Assembly (NCBI RefSeq): GCF_047495875.1
Contig: NC_092467.1
Location: 33,762,378 to 33,826,377 of the forward strand
DNA from: Pithys albifrons albifrons
Lineage: Eukaryota; Chordata; Aves; Passeriformes; Thamnophilidae
Reading direction: 5' to 3'
DNA length: 64,000 nt
Below are positions 1-11,385 of this stretch, piece after piece (position 1 is the stretch's first letter; each line of letters starts with the position of its first letter). The notes beneath the pieces are model-generated. The model saw nothing but the letters and a program-made list of their open reading frames with translations, was not told where the DNA came from and did no database searches. The position numbers and the translations under genes were made by a program.

Positions 1-180
1 GGGCAGCCCCAGGTCCCTGTGTGTCCCCAGGGCAGTGCCCACCCCAGGCCCCTGTGTGTCCCCTGGCAGTGCCCACCCATAGCCCCTGTGTGTCCCCAGG
101 GCAGTGCCCTCCCCAGGCCCCTGTGTGTCCCCAGGCAGTGCCCACCCCCAGCCCCTGTGTGTCCCCTGGCAGAGGCAGCC
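1..180. repeat. 35-bp minisatellite, cut by window edge
   Basis: About five copies of a 34-35 bp C-rich unit. The landmark CTGTGTGTCCC recurs at 17, 52, 86, 121 and 155. Units alternate between CCCCAGGGCAGTGCCC and CCCTGGCAGTGCCC forms. The array is already in progress at base 1, so its true length is unknown. Two overlapping reading frames stay open through it only because the unit has no stops. Confidence 0.9.
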
Positions 181-1754
181 CCAGCTCTGGGCAGGCAGAG
201 GGGGTGGACACTTCCAGGGCACTGGGGAGGATCCAGCCCTGGCACAGCATCGCCCTCCAGTTCCTCACTGACAGTTTCCTTGGGAGCACTTCCCAGGCAA
301 ATCAAGAGATTGTTCTCCAAAGACAGGCAGGTGGGTAAATGTCAACAGCTCACAAAGTAAATTATAGTGCAAACAGGTTTGATATTTCTATGAAATGAAA
401 GTTAAGCACATTTCTTTCTAAAATACAGAATTTTATTTAAAGCAAGAGAAAACCTTCCATTGTGACCTTTATGAGATCCCAAACAGTGACAAATTTGGTC
501 ATTACAAATAACCTTTTTCTCGCAAGTGCCTCACCAATGGGGACTTCTTTGCAGTAATAGATGTAAATTAATTTCCAACCTACAAAACGAAAATAAGAAT
601 CTTTGAAGATATCCATTCTACAGTAAAATGTGAATCACAAAAACCCAAGGCAAAAGGCCCCTCGATGGCAGGTTTTAGTTTGTACACAGCACTCTGGGAA
701 CTCCGATCTGTTGCTCCTCCACTACTCCAGCAGTGAATAAATATTCCAGTATCTGCCTTGCTATTTGTCTGTATGATTAACCCGGTGGTGAGAATGAGAT
801 CATTAACCTGCCATTACTTGTGTGTTTAGAGCTCTCATCACGCCCCTGGTGCCTTGTTAGGCAAACTAAAAATACCCCCAATTTTTCAGTTTTCTTTTAA
901 CTTTACACTGACAAACATTATTCTCTAGTTGTAAATGAGAAAGAAGAATCAATGGTCACTGAATGGAACCTGAGACTCTCAGTAATTAACCCACAGAGCA
1001 CTAAACCATATCCTGTGATGCACCATCAAACTAATGAGGGGCTTTTTGAGACAAAATGTCCTTTTTCTATCCATGGGCACTTGCATTTGTTGGTGTTTTT
1101 CAAAGCACAAGCCCCGCAGTCCCCTCTGCTGTGAACAAGCAGAGCCCAAGAAGCAGAGGCAGCTCTGCCAAGGGGTCTGAGGCCACTTTGCCTGGTCCTT
1201 ACCAGGCACAGGGTCTGCCCAGCAGGGAAGGGCTCCTTTCCTTGTCAGAGTGGCCCCGGCAGACCCTGCACTTGAGAGGAGGGATCGATGTGAGCCAGGG
1301 CTGAGCTGCTCCTTGCAGGGGGTAAATGCACAGGATTTACCCTGTCAACTTTATCCTATAAGAAATGTGCCACAACCCTCAACTCCCTCCAAAAAGGGCA
1401 CCACAACCCCCTGTTCCCACTTGGAAACAGCTCCTAGGAGCAAAAGTCACTTTGGAATGAGCAGCATGGGGAGAACTGAGCCAGAGTGAGCACTGAGCAC
1501 CCCCTGCCCCACACTGTCACATCCGGGGGGGGACCCCTCTGAGCAGCATCCTCAGGGTGCCCAGCCCAGGGGACACCCAAGGGAGGGGTAGGGAGGTGTC
1601 CTGTACCCTTTACCCTGGGGAATGCCACAGGAGGATGTGGCTGAATATGAGGGATGCAGCCCCTGGTGTCCCTGAGCCCCAGGGAGCTGGGGGTCCCACC
1701 TACCTCCCCTGGGATCTGTGGGGAGTCCTGCAGGAGGAGCTGGGCCTTTGAGCA
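181..1754. other. Single-copy sequence without a recognisable gene
   Basis: No repeat family or exon is recognised. Roughly 360-1020 is AT-rich; 780-900 has TAAT-type motifs and could be a conserved non-coding element, but nothing in the sequence proves this. From 1200 to 1750 the sequence is GC-richer and leads into the 71-bp array. A short poly-G run lies near 1526. Confidence 0.5.
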
Positions 1755-2478
1755 GGACCCCAGACCCTCAGCATCCCCCTGTGGCTGAGCAGCATTTGGG
1801 GGGCTGTGGTCAGAGCAGGGTTCCCAAACCCCAGACCCTCAGCATCCCCCTGTGGCTGAGCAGCACTTGGGGGGCTGTGGTCAGAGCAGGGTCCCCAAAC
1901 CCCAGACCCTCAGCATCCCCCTGTGGCTGAGCAGCAGTTTGGGGGGCTGTGGTCAGAGCAGGGTCCCCAAACCCCAGACCCTCAGCATCCCCCTGTGGCT
2001 GAGCAGCACTTGGGGGGCTGTGGTCAGAGCAGGGTCCCCAAACCCCAGACCCTCAGCATCCCCCTGTGGCTGAGCAGCACTTGGGGGGCTGTGGTCAGAG
2101 CAGGGTCCCCAAACCCCAGACCCTCAGCATCCCCCTGTGGCTGAGCAGCAGTTTGGGGGGCTGTGGTCAGAGCAGGGTCCCCAAACCCCAGACCATCAGC
2201 ATCCCCCTGTGGCTGAGCAGCACTTGGGGGGCTGTGGTCAGAGCAGGGTCCCCAAACCCCAGACCCTCAGCATCCCCCTGTGGCTGAGCAGCCCTTGGGG
2301 GGCTGTGGTCAGAGCAGGGTCCCCAAACCCCAGACCCTCAGCATCCCCCTGTGGCTGAGCAGCCCTTGGGGGGCTGTGGTCAGAGCAGGGTCCCCAAACC
2401 CCAGAGCACTCAGCACCCTGATGGCTGAGCAGCACTTGGGGGTCTTTGGTCACAACAGGGTTCCCCAAACACCCACCT
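1755..2478. repeat. 71-bp minisatellite, about 10 copies
   Basis: The landmark TGGCTGAGCAGC recurs about every 71-72 bp from 1782 to 2422. Units differ after this landmark (CATTTGG, CACTTGG, CAGTTTGG or CCCTTGG). From 1852 the order CAC, CAGT, CAC is repeated from 2066, giving a three-unit higher-order repeat of 214 bp. The last copy (from about 2421) is diverged. The + strand has GGGGGG and CCCCAAACCCC runs in the same unit. Confidence 0.95.
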
Positions 2479-2571
2479 GACTGTGGTGCCCCCTGTTTGG
2501 GAGGGACAGGGAGGGCAGGTCCCACCAGGCAGCAGAGACATAAAGAGGGGGACAATAAAGGTGGGGTTCCT

Positions 2572-2592
2572 TCTCCTCCTCCTCCTCCTCCC
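2572..2592. repeat. (CTC)n microsatellite
   Basis: A short TCC/CTC trinucleotide run of about seven units lies in otherwise single-copy sequence just after the 71-bp array. Confidence 0.85.
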
Positions 2593-4711
2593 TTCCCAGC
2601 CCTCCCTGAGGCCCCACTGCCAGCACAGCCAAGCCTGAGAAAAGAGGGATGTCTCAGCCACCAGGGAATGTGCAGAGGAGAAAAGAGAAAAGACAAACTG
2701 GTTTTTCTTCATTGGTGTCCTTAAAGTTAAGAGTGATCTCTGTTGTCTCTGCTGGAAACTGAAACTATTTTCAATATTGAGGATTAAAACAGTTCTCAAA
2801 ATGTGACAGTACATTTAAAAATATTGATAATAAAGTATTTAGTTTTTCACACTGTGGCCTAAGTCCAGCCTTTGCTTCACATTCCCTAACGAGGTGTAGC
2901 ATTTCCTATTTAATTATATCTAAAATAGAAAATGCAACATCTGCTCCACTGTTGACAAACCCAGGATATAACAAGGAGTAACATATGAAAACCTTTCTGT
3001 GATAATTGCAGGGAAGGGCCCTCTCTCCATTCCCTCCCTGGTGCCAAGAGGTGTCCTGAGGCCCTGGAGGCTGCTGGGGGACCAGAGCAGGGACAGGTGG
3101 GGCTGCTGGAGATGAAAGCCCTGCACAGTTTGCCATCCCTGCAGCTCCATCAGGGGCTCTGTAAACATCAGCTCCTTAAACAAACAAGATGAAAGAACTA
3201 ATCAGCACATAAATCTTCTCACACCAAGACATTAGAGGCAAAATATTCATAAAAGAGTCCCATAGTTTTCTATCTGGAGATGATGCATGGGGCATGGAGA
3301 CACCACTGGAATAACCACCGTGGTGGCACCTGAAAGAGCTGGAATGTCCCCCAAAAATCCCTACTTTTCCACTTGGAGTTCAGCTCTCAGGTGAGAACAA
3401 ATTCAGGACTGAGAAGCCTGAGAGCAAAAGGAATTGAAGTCATGATCAGGGAAAAAATGAAAAAGAAAATCTGTTAAATAGCACAATTCCTGCCTCTTGG
3501 GGCTGAAAAGTTGCTCCCCAATGGCCTGAGCCTGCCTGGGGTTGTTGCTGTGGCCACTGCAGCCCCTGCCCAGCATCCCCCTCCTGGAGCCCACCCCGAG
3601 AGGGGCTGGAAGAAACAATCACTATATAGATACACTTCCCTGGTTCCTGAGTGCCAGCTGTGTCCTTGAGGCTGCTCGAAACCAATAAAGGAAATCTTTG
3701 CTGTGAACTCTGTGGCTCAATGAACTGATGCTCAAAGTTATTCAGTACTGAGGCAAACAGGAGGATTAGAGTTGGGGTCCTTTCCTTGCATCCTGTGCTA
3801 CTGTTCCTGTCTCTGTTTCACTGTGGGTGAACAGTATGGAGAGAAGGACCTGGACAAAGAGGAATTCCCCATCTCTGGCTTCAGACAGTGCTCAGTTGGT
3901 TTTACTTTGTCTTCACCATTCTCCAAAAGTAATTTTATTAGCCTCTTAAGAACTCTTGGATCTGCATCTCCTCCACTCTTCCTTCTTTATTCCTTCTTCT
4001 ATTTTTCCCTTGATGTTTTCTCTCTCTGTTTATCATCATCATTGTGACAGAGTTTTACAGATTAAATTGCTTTTCTTGCTGTAATTCCACTACCAAAAGA
4101 ATGTTAATTAGAGTTGCTTAAGTCTCAAGCCAAATAGTACTGTAAGATCATCCCCTGTTCTTCACCTTGCTGCACAACTCCCACTGTTGCTGGTAAAGAA
4201 ACAGTTCTGAAGATTTGAAGACTGGATTTTTTTGTTTGTTGGGGTTTTTTCTCCTTTACTGTGGGTAGTATAAAAAGAAACAAAGTTCAGCTCTCCAACT
4301 CAGGGTCTGTCAAAGAGCCTCTGAAAGTCACAAGCACAAAAACCCAGCTCTTCCCACAGCTCTGCTGGAAATTTCCATCTCTGCTTCTCCACGGGGGCTC
4401 CTTGTCCCCAAAGGCTTTGTGGAGAAGGGCAGTGGCTGCCCTGCAATCCCAGCCTGCCAAAACCTGGATTATTTCCCGAGAAGGAAGGGCTGGCTTTTGG
4501 AAAATCTTGACTCCATGAAAATGTCCCCCACCAAAATAAACCCCCTGATGGCATGTGAGAGAAAGGAAATGTCTCCTGGGGGGTTCTGGGGAGTGCAGAA
4601 CTTTCAAGGGACTTTTTCCCAGGCCAGGGAGTGTCTGTGTCGGGGTGCTGGGGGTGGAGGGAGCTCTGCCCTGGCACATGGGGCCAGTCCTGCTCCTGCT
4701 TGTGCAGCCTC
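2593..4711. other. Single-copy sequence, no gene seen
   Basis: AT-richer sequence with no recognised repeat family. 3900-4060 is pyrimidine-rich on the + strand. No frame longer than about 180 codons is present, and the longer ones (4287-4967) run into the adjacent 18/19-bp array. No protein family is recognised. Confidence 0.5.
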
Positions 4712-5180
4712 ACTGCTCCAGGGAATGGTGCTGCTCCCAGGGAATGGTGCTGTCCAGGGAATGATGCTGCTCCCAGGGAACGGTGCTGCTCCCAGGGAAT
4801 GGTGCTGCTCCCAGGGAATGGTGCTACTCCAGGGAATGGTGCTGCTCCAGGGAATGGTGCTGCTCCAGGGAATGGTGCTGCTCCAGGGAATGGTGCTGCT
4901 CCCAGGGAATGGTGCTACTCCAGGGAATGGTGCTGCTCCAGGGAATGGTGCTGCTCCCAGGGAATGATGCTGCTCCAGGGATGGATGCTGCTCCCAGGGA
5001 ATGATGCTGCTCCCAGGGAATGGTGCTGCTCCCAGGGAATGATGCTGCTCCCAGGGAATGATGCTGCTCCCAGGGAATGGTGCTGCTCCAGGGAATGGTG
5101 CTGCTCACAGGGAATGGTGCTGCTCCCAGGGAATGGTGCTGCTCCAGGGAATGATGCTGCTCCCAGGAATGGTGCTGCTT
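4712..5180. repeat. 18/19-bp minisatellite, about 25 copies
   Basis: The unit is GGGAATGGTGCTGCTCCA (18 bp) or the same with one extra C (19 bp), with GGGAATGATGC variants. The two lengths are interspersed, so reading frames shift along the array. Frames of 232 and 202 codons on opposite strands are by-products of the stop-free unit. Confidence 0.95.
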
Positions 5181-6271
5181 CAAGAGACAGATGTTTCTCC
5201 CATGCCCAGATGGAGACAAATGCTGGGCATGTCCTTGCTGTGAGAGGTTTAATGTGTCCCTCCAATCCAAAGGGATTGGCACAGCAGGACAAGGGGTGTC
5301 AGAGGGGACAGTGCCCTTCCTTGGCCTGACCAAACCATTCCCAGGGGCTGTTGTGTGGTACCCGAAGCCAGAGCTGGGAGAGGGAAGTGGTGAATTGTGA
5401 ACAAACCAGCAGAAAAGCCACAATGGCAGCAAATGAACAGAAATGCCCCCGGCTGTGTCCGTGCAGTGGAGCCAAGTGCTCCATGGGATCTGTGCAGCCC
5501 TCGGGAGCCTTCCCTGTTACTGTTCCCCAGAGCTGAGAGCAGGAACAGGCTGTCCCCTCCCTGGCAGTGCTGTGACAGCCACCAGTGCCACAGCAGCAAT
5601 CCCCACTCCATCTCAAATGGAAACACTGGAAATCTCCCAGGGATTGTTCCCATCGAGTGGGAGAGAGGGAAGAAACACTCACCTGGTTTTCTCTTTCTTT
5701 TTTTCCCCTTCCTTTTGTTTTTATAAGAGAACACAGAGTGATATTCTGTGGAAAGGATGTTACTATGACACTGCTGAGATGTGCCAAAAAAGGGACAGAT
5801 TCATATAAATTATTTATGATTAATGTATTCTAGTTCACCAGAGCGATTGAAATAGAGAGATTTCAGTATTTCTTATCATTCTGATGGATATGTAGAAAAG
5901 CATTAGCAGCAAATACCTGCTGTTAATAAGCAGGTGGAACAGGCAGAGGAGTCTGTTTGGGTGAGAGGAGGAGGAGGGTGGGAAACCCCAGGCAGGTGTT
6001 GGCAGCATCCCATTGGTGGCACATCCAGGGCTGTGGGCTCTGCCATCCAGGGATGCTTTCCCTGCCAAAATCCCATCTGCCCACCTGGTTTGCAACTGTC
6101 CTTGTAGGAATATCTGCAGCAACTGAAAAGGTTCATAGAGTTAACCACGGCAGTGAAGCATTTTCCCAAGACAAGCATAATTACCTGCTTATTAAAAGAA
6201 TATATAAATATACACACGCACACACACCTATATGACCATATCAAATACTAACCTGCCTACAGCAGGTTACC
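5181..6271. other. Single-copy sequence with a short CA/TA run
   Basis: No gene is recognised. A short mixed TA/CA tract lies at 6201-6228. 5690-5930 is AT-rich. The segment ends where a CR1 fragment begins. Confidence 0.5.
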
Positions 6272-6584
6272 TCCTCCCAGGATCTGAAGGGAGCTGACAG
6301 GAAAGATGGAGAGAAACTGTTTACAAGGGCCTGGAGTCACAGGCCAAAGGGGAATGGCTTCCCACTGAGAGCAGGGTTAGGTGGAATATTGGGAAGAAAT
6401 CCTTCCCTGGGAGGGTGGGCAGGCCCTGGCACAGGTGCCCAGAGGAGCTGTGCCTGCCCCAGCCCTGGAAGTGCCCAAGGCCAGGTTGGACAGGGCTTGG
6501 AAGGTGTCCCTGCCCAGGGCAAAGTCTTGGAACTGGCTGATCTTCCCAGTCCCTTCCAGCCCAAAGCAGCCCAGGATTCTCTGA
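6272..6584 (+). mobile_element. CR1 retrotransposon fragment, 3' part, sense
   Basis: The segment follows the end of CR1 ORF2 and the 3' untranslated region in order: a CTGAAGGGAGC block, GGGAAGAAATCCTTCCC at about 6390, the GTGGGCAGGCCCTGG block, GCCAGGTTGGACAGGGCTTGG at 6482, the GGTGTCCCTGCCCAGGGC block, and a degraded 3' end (CCCTTCCAGCCC, then GGATTCTCTG). It is a 5'-truncated, non-coding copy. Boundaries are good to about 20 bases. Confidence 0.88.
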
Positions 6585-6820
6585 GCTCTTCAGGCATTTC
6601 CTCTTTGCTCACAAACACAAGGCATTGCAGCAGAGAGTGATCACGTCCTCCCTGCTCACATAATTTCTTACTTTGCCCTGGATTTACAGACACTTATCTG
6701 AGTGGACAGGAAAAGCAAGGGGTGAATGAGTAGGGAAGGAGTGCCAGGAAGGGGCACTGGCCACGCTCAGCGGCCCCAGAGTGTGCCTGGAGGGCAAGGG
6801 CTTGGGGCAGGGAGGGCTGT
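6585..6820. other. Short single-copy spacer
   Basis: Unremarkable sequence between the CR1 fragment and the G-rich array. Nothing is recognised. Confidence 0.5.
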
Positions 6821-7535
6821 GGGCACAGCAGGGGCAGGATGGTGGGCACAGCAGGGGCAGGATGGTGGGCACAGCAGGGGCAGGGAGGGGTGTGGGCACA
6901 GCAGGGGCAGGATGGTGGGCACAGCAGGGGCAGGATGTGGGGCACAGCAGGGGCAGGGAGGGGTGTGGGCACAGCAGGGGCAGGGAGGGGTGTGGGCACA
7001 GCAGGGGCAGGATGGTGGGCACAGCAGGGGCAGGGAGGGGTGTGGGCACAGCAGGGGCAGGATGGTGGGCACAGCAGGGGCAGGGAGGGGTGTGGGCACA
7101 GCAGAGGCAGGATGGTGGGCACAGCAGGGGCAGGGAGGGGTGTGGGCACAGCAGGGGCAGGATGGTGGGCACAGCAGGGGCAGGATGTGGGGCACAGCAG
7201 GGGCAGGGAGGGGTGTGGGCACAGCAGGGGCAGGATGGTGGGCACAGCAGGGGCAGGGAGGGGTGTGGGCACAGCAGGGGCAGGATGGTGGGCACAGCAG
7301 GGGCAGGGAGGGGTGTGGGCACAGCAGGGGCAGGATGTGGGGCACAGCAGGGGCAGGGAGGGGTGTGGGCACAGCAGGGGCAGGATGGTGGGCACAGCAG
7401 GGGCAGGATGGTGGGCACAGCAGGGGCAGGATGTGGGGCATAGCAGGGGCAGGATGTGGGGCACAGCAGGGGCAGGATGGTGGGCACAGCAGGGGCAGGA
7501 TGTGGGGCACAGCAGGGGCAGGATGTGGGGCACAG
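6821..7535. repeat. 23/27-bp G-rich minisatellite, about 30 copies
   Basis: GGCACAGCAGGGGCAG recurs about 30 times. It is followed by GATGGTG or GATGTGG (23-bp units) or by GGAGGGGTGTG (27-bp units, ten of them). The 23 and 27 bp units often alternate as a 50-bp dimer. The G-rich strand is +. Each 27-bp unit has four runs of three or more G with loops of 1-3 bases, the classical G-quadruplex pattern. Each 23-bp unit of the common type contains GGGCAGGATG, which fits the published Jeffreys minisatellite core GGGCAGGAXG. Frames of 220-328 codons on both strands are artefacts. Confidence 0.95.
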
Positions 7536-8216
7536 TGAGCAGCTCCAGCCCAGTAATATACAGCAAAAATGAAATAAAAAGGCCAAAAAAGCTCTAAACT
7601 TTGTGTAGAATCTCCTTTGGAAAGCTGTGCCCCACTTGGAAGCACTCACAGCCTCTCTGCCAGCTGACACCAGGCACAGGCGTGACTTTTACTGTCCTGG
7701 TTGTGAAGATTTAATAATGAGCATTGTCAAGCTCCATCTTTAAATTTTAATTACTAAAAATTCATCTTTGAAGAATCTTTTTCAGTATCAAGAATGTAAA
7801 TAGCAATAGGGCCAACCAGGAATAATATGAATAATTCAGCCTTACAATATGCAAGTTTTATACTTGGAAATGAGTGATTCACTCCTCCTGTATATTCAGT
7901 CATCACAGAGTGCACATGCTAAAATATGGAAAAAAATGGGAATAAGCCATAATTATTTGATGCCATTGTAACACTAGAATTTTTTAGATCGTATTTTAAT
8001 TATAACGTACCTTAGAGCACCAATTTTATGTCCTGAGTTTATAAATGAGGCAGTTTATTTCACAACAGGCAGTGCCTGGTGCCAGCTCCCCTGAGGGAGG
8101 GTTCCTGCTGCCTGAAGTGGGTCACAGCTCTCTGGGGATGGGGATGGATTCCCTGGTGCCAGGCAAGGCTGGGCAGCACAGGCAGGACAGGTGTTCCCTG
8201 GAGTCCTGGAATACTG
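7536..8216. other. AT-rich single-copy spacer
   Basis: Strongly AT-rich from about 7690 to 8045, a sharp contrast with the GC-rich arrays on both sides. No gene or repeat family is recognised. Confidence 0.5.
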
Positions 8217-9230
8217 GCAGCTCCTGGCTCCATGTTCTCCATGCCCACTCAGCTCCTGGCTCCATCCAGGCTCTCCATGCCCCCTCAGCTCCTGGCTCCA
8301 TGTTCTCCATGCCCCCTCAGCTCCTGGCTCCATCCAGGCTCCCTCTGCCCCCTCAGCTCCTGGCTCCATCCAGGCTCTCCATGCCCACTCAGCTCCTGGC
8401 TCCATCCAGGCTTTCCATGCCCACTCAGCTCCTGGCTCCATGTTCTCCATGCCCACTCAGCTCCTGGCTCCAGGCTCTCCATGCTCACTCAGCTCCTGGC
8501 TCCATCCAGGCTCTCCATGCCCCCTCAGCTCCTGGCTCCATGTTCTCCATGCCCACTCAGCTCCTGGCTCAATCCAGGCTCTCCATGCCCACTCAGCTCC
8601 TGGCTCCATCCAGGCTCTCCATGCCCACTCAGCTCCTGGCTCAATCCAGGCTCTCCATGCCCACTCAGCTCCTGGCTCCATCCAGGCTCTCCATGCCCCC
8701 TCAGCTCCTGGCTCCATGTTCTCCATGCCCACTCAGCTCCTGGCTCAATCCAGGCTCTCCATGCCCACTCAGCTCCTGGCTCCATCCAGGCTCTCCATGC
8801 CCACTCAGCTCCTGGCTCAATCCAGGCTCTCCATGCCCACTCAGCTCCTGGCTCCATCCAGGCTCTCCATGCCCACTCAGCTCCTGGCTCCAGGCTCTCC
8901 ATGCCCACTCAGCTCCTGGCTCCATCCAGGCTCTCCATGCCCACTCAGCTCCTGGCTCCATCCAGGCTCCCTCTGCCCCCTCAGCTCCTGGCTCCAGGCT
9001 CTCCATGCCCACTCAGCTCCTGGCTCCATCCAGGCTCTCCATGCCCCCTCAGCTCCTGGCTCCAGGCTCTCCATGCCCCCTCAGCTCCTGGCTCCAGGCT
9101 CTCCATGCCCACTCAGCTCCTGGCTCCATCCAGGCTCTCCATGCCCACTCAGCTCCTGACTCCATCCAGGCTCTCCATGCCCACTCAGCTCCTGGCTCCA
9201 TCCAGGCTTTCCATGCCCACTCAGCTCCAG
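8217..9230. repeat. 32/36-bp minisatellite, about 29 copies
   Basis: The shared core is CTCAGCTCCTGGCTC followed by CATCCAGGCT or AATCCAGGCT (36-bp unit), or by CATGTT or CAGGCT (32-bp unit). The landmark AGCTCCTG occurs about 29 times. A block with the order 'CATGTT, AATCC, CATCC, AATCC, CATCC' occurs at about 8540-8720 and again at about 8716-8880, which indicates block duplication. An open frame of 444 codons crosses the array but switches peptide motif at every 32-bp unit, so it is not coding. Confidence 0.95.
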
Positions 9231-9821
9231 TGGCACTAGAGGGGTTTGTTGGGAGCCCAACCCCATGGGCAGGGAAGTGGAGACAGGAGTCGGGGGGGCA
9301 CCCCTGTCCTGTTCCCACCATTCCTGCCCCTCCTCCGGGAAAGGAAAACAATAAGGAAAGTTCCTCTGTCACCTCTTGAGCCAGAGGTGTCAGTCAGTCT
9401 GCTCCTGCAACCAAACATGTGAGAGATCCCAGCGTTTTCTAATTTGGTAAAACTCCTTTTCCGTCTGTAACTTTGGAATTTCTCCTTTAATCCTGTAAGG
9501 AAAATATCTCCTGGATATCTCCTGGGTGGCCCTCAAGAGACAGTCCTTGAATCCTCATTTTTTTACTTACAACCTTTCTCAATAAACAGACAAAACCACA
9601 GACCCAGGTGAGCAGGGCAGGTGAGGTGGTGCTGGCCCCTACCTGCTCCTGCAGAAAGCAGACAAACCCCTGGGCACCCTCAGTGCATTCAGGATGTTCT
9701 GAGCACAGAAAGAGTCCATCGTGCACCTCCCATTCTACACCTCAGTGACTTCAATACTGTGAATACCACAGAGCAGCTCCAAAGGTGGCTGTGGGACCAC
9801 CTGGGGCTCCAGCTCCTTGTG
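9231..9821. other. Single-copy spacer, no gene seen
   Basis: Ordinary sequence between the 32/36-bp array and the TCCA tract. No recognised repeat or exon. Confidence 0.5.
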
Positions 9822-10216
9822 CCATCCATCCATCCATCCATCCACCCATCCATCCATCCATCCATCCATCCATCCATCCATCCATCCATCCATCCATCCA
9901 TCCATCCACCCACCCACCCATCCACCCACCCATCCATCCATCCATCCATCCATCCATCCATCCATCCATCCATCCATCCATCCACCCACCCACCCACCCA
10001 CCCATCCACCAACCCACCCATCCACCCACCCATCCATCCACCCACCCATCCACCCATCCATCCATCCATCCATCCATCCATCCATCCATCCATCCATCCA
10101 TCCATCCATCCATCCATCCATCCATTCATCCACCCACCCACCCATCCATCCATCCATCCATCCATCCATCCATCCATCCATCCATCCATCCATCCATCCA
10201 TCCATCCATCCATCCC
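9822..10216. repeat. (TCCA)n microsatellite, about 99 tetramers
   Basis: An almost unbroken tetranucleotide tract of 395 bp made of TCCA and CCCA tetramers, with single interruptions such as CCAA (about 10010) and TTCA (about 10126). CCCA tetramers cluster near 9907-9930, 9982-10050 and 10132-10144. Open frames of Ile-His-Pro-Ser repeats (+) and Trp-Met-Asp-Gly repeats (-) are artefacts. Confidence 0.97.
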
Positions 10217-11088
10217 ACCCCTTGGATGGCAAAGCTCCTGCCTGAATCCTCATCATCTTTGCTCCCAAAGTTCTTTCTAAAGACAGAAATATGGACCTGG
10301 GTGAGCTGTGCTGAGGCCTTTGTGTGGAGTCACCTTTAGCTGATGAGCTGCATAAGTTATTTCCCCACCCTCCATGCACAGAATGTCCCCCCAGCCTCTA
10401 ATCTGACCCCCCTCTGTCCTTGCCACCCCCTGCTCTGTGCAGGTGGAGCTCTGGGGGTTGTCAGCCCCAGCCCTGTCCTGCCCACAACTGCCCAGGGCCA
10501 CACATGCCCTTGGACAGCCAGGGCCCTGAGTCCCTGTCCCCGTGCCCTTGGCCAGGGGTGCTGAGACCTGAGCAAACCTCGGGGTAAAAGCCACCCAAGA
10601 GCCCACCAGAAACGAATGGTTGCCCTCTTTGATAAACAATATGTACAGAATTGCTGCTGAGGCTGTGCAGGGTCCCACAGCACACCGAGCAGGGACAGGA
10701 CAGGCAGGGGGCTGAGGGCAAGGGACAATAAATATTCATATCCAGAGTTAATACTAAAGCATTTTCTTTGCTGCTTCCACTTTACTTATTTGTAGCTGCT
10801 GGAGAATCAGGCATATTAGATATTAATTTTCCGCTTTACTGGAATGATTTCAGAGTCAAGAGCTGTCGGAATGCTGGATGCAAATGGGAGCAGAGAGGGT
10901 GGGACTCACACTAATCCACTTCACCACCTTGGCAAAAAAGGTCTGTTTATTTGCATTTGCCTTTTTGGAGCCTTCTTCAGGTGTTTCAGAACTGCTTTAG
11001 GGGAGGCTGAAGGCACATGTGTAGATCTGCAGCACAGAATCTGCTGCCTGTCCCACCCCTGCAGCCATGTCTGCTCCAGGAGCAGCCA
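10217..11088. other. Single-copy spacer, no gene seen
   Basis: Mixed composition, C-rich at 10370-10560 and AT-rich at 10730-10850. No recognised element. Confidence 0.5.
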
Positions 11089-11385
11089 CCTGCCCATGGA
11101 AGGGGTCAGCAGGGACCTGCCCATGGAAGGGACTATCAGGGTCCTGCCCATGGAAGGGATCAGCAGGGATCTGCCCATGGAAGGGACCTGCCCATGGAAA
11201 GGGTCAGCAGGGATCTGCCCATGGAAGGGACCTGCCCATGGAAGGGATCAGCAGGGACCTGCCCATGGAAGGGACCTGCCCATGGAAGGGATCAGCAGGG
11301 ACCTGCCCATGGAAGGGACCTGCCCATGGAAGGGATCAGCAGGGACCTGCCCATGGAAGGGACCTGCCCATGGAAAGGGTCATGG
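11089..11385. repeat. 17/27-bp minisatellite, 13 copies
   Basis: CTGCCCATGG recurs 13 times, first at 11090 and last at about 11364. From 11171 onward 17-bp units (ending AAGGGAC) alternate with 27-bp units (carrying GATCAGCAGGGA), making a 44-bp dimer. The first four copies are all 27-bp units, so the dimer arose after the monomer array. Confidence 0.93.

Noticed and set aside
6684..7670. 328-codon Pro/Cys-rich - frame
   Set aside because: Lies on the G-rich 23/27-bp array and is open on both strands; unit length changes shift the frame.
8217..9230. CRISPR-like array with 32-36-bp repeats
   Set aside because: Repeats are directly adjacent without unique spacers, and the DNA is vertebrate.
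8045..9379. 444-codon frame through the 32/36-bp array
   Set aside because: Each 32-bp unit shifts the frame and the peptide motif changes; open frames also run on the other strand.
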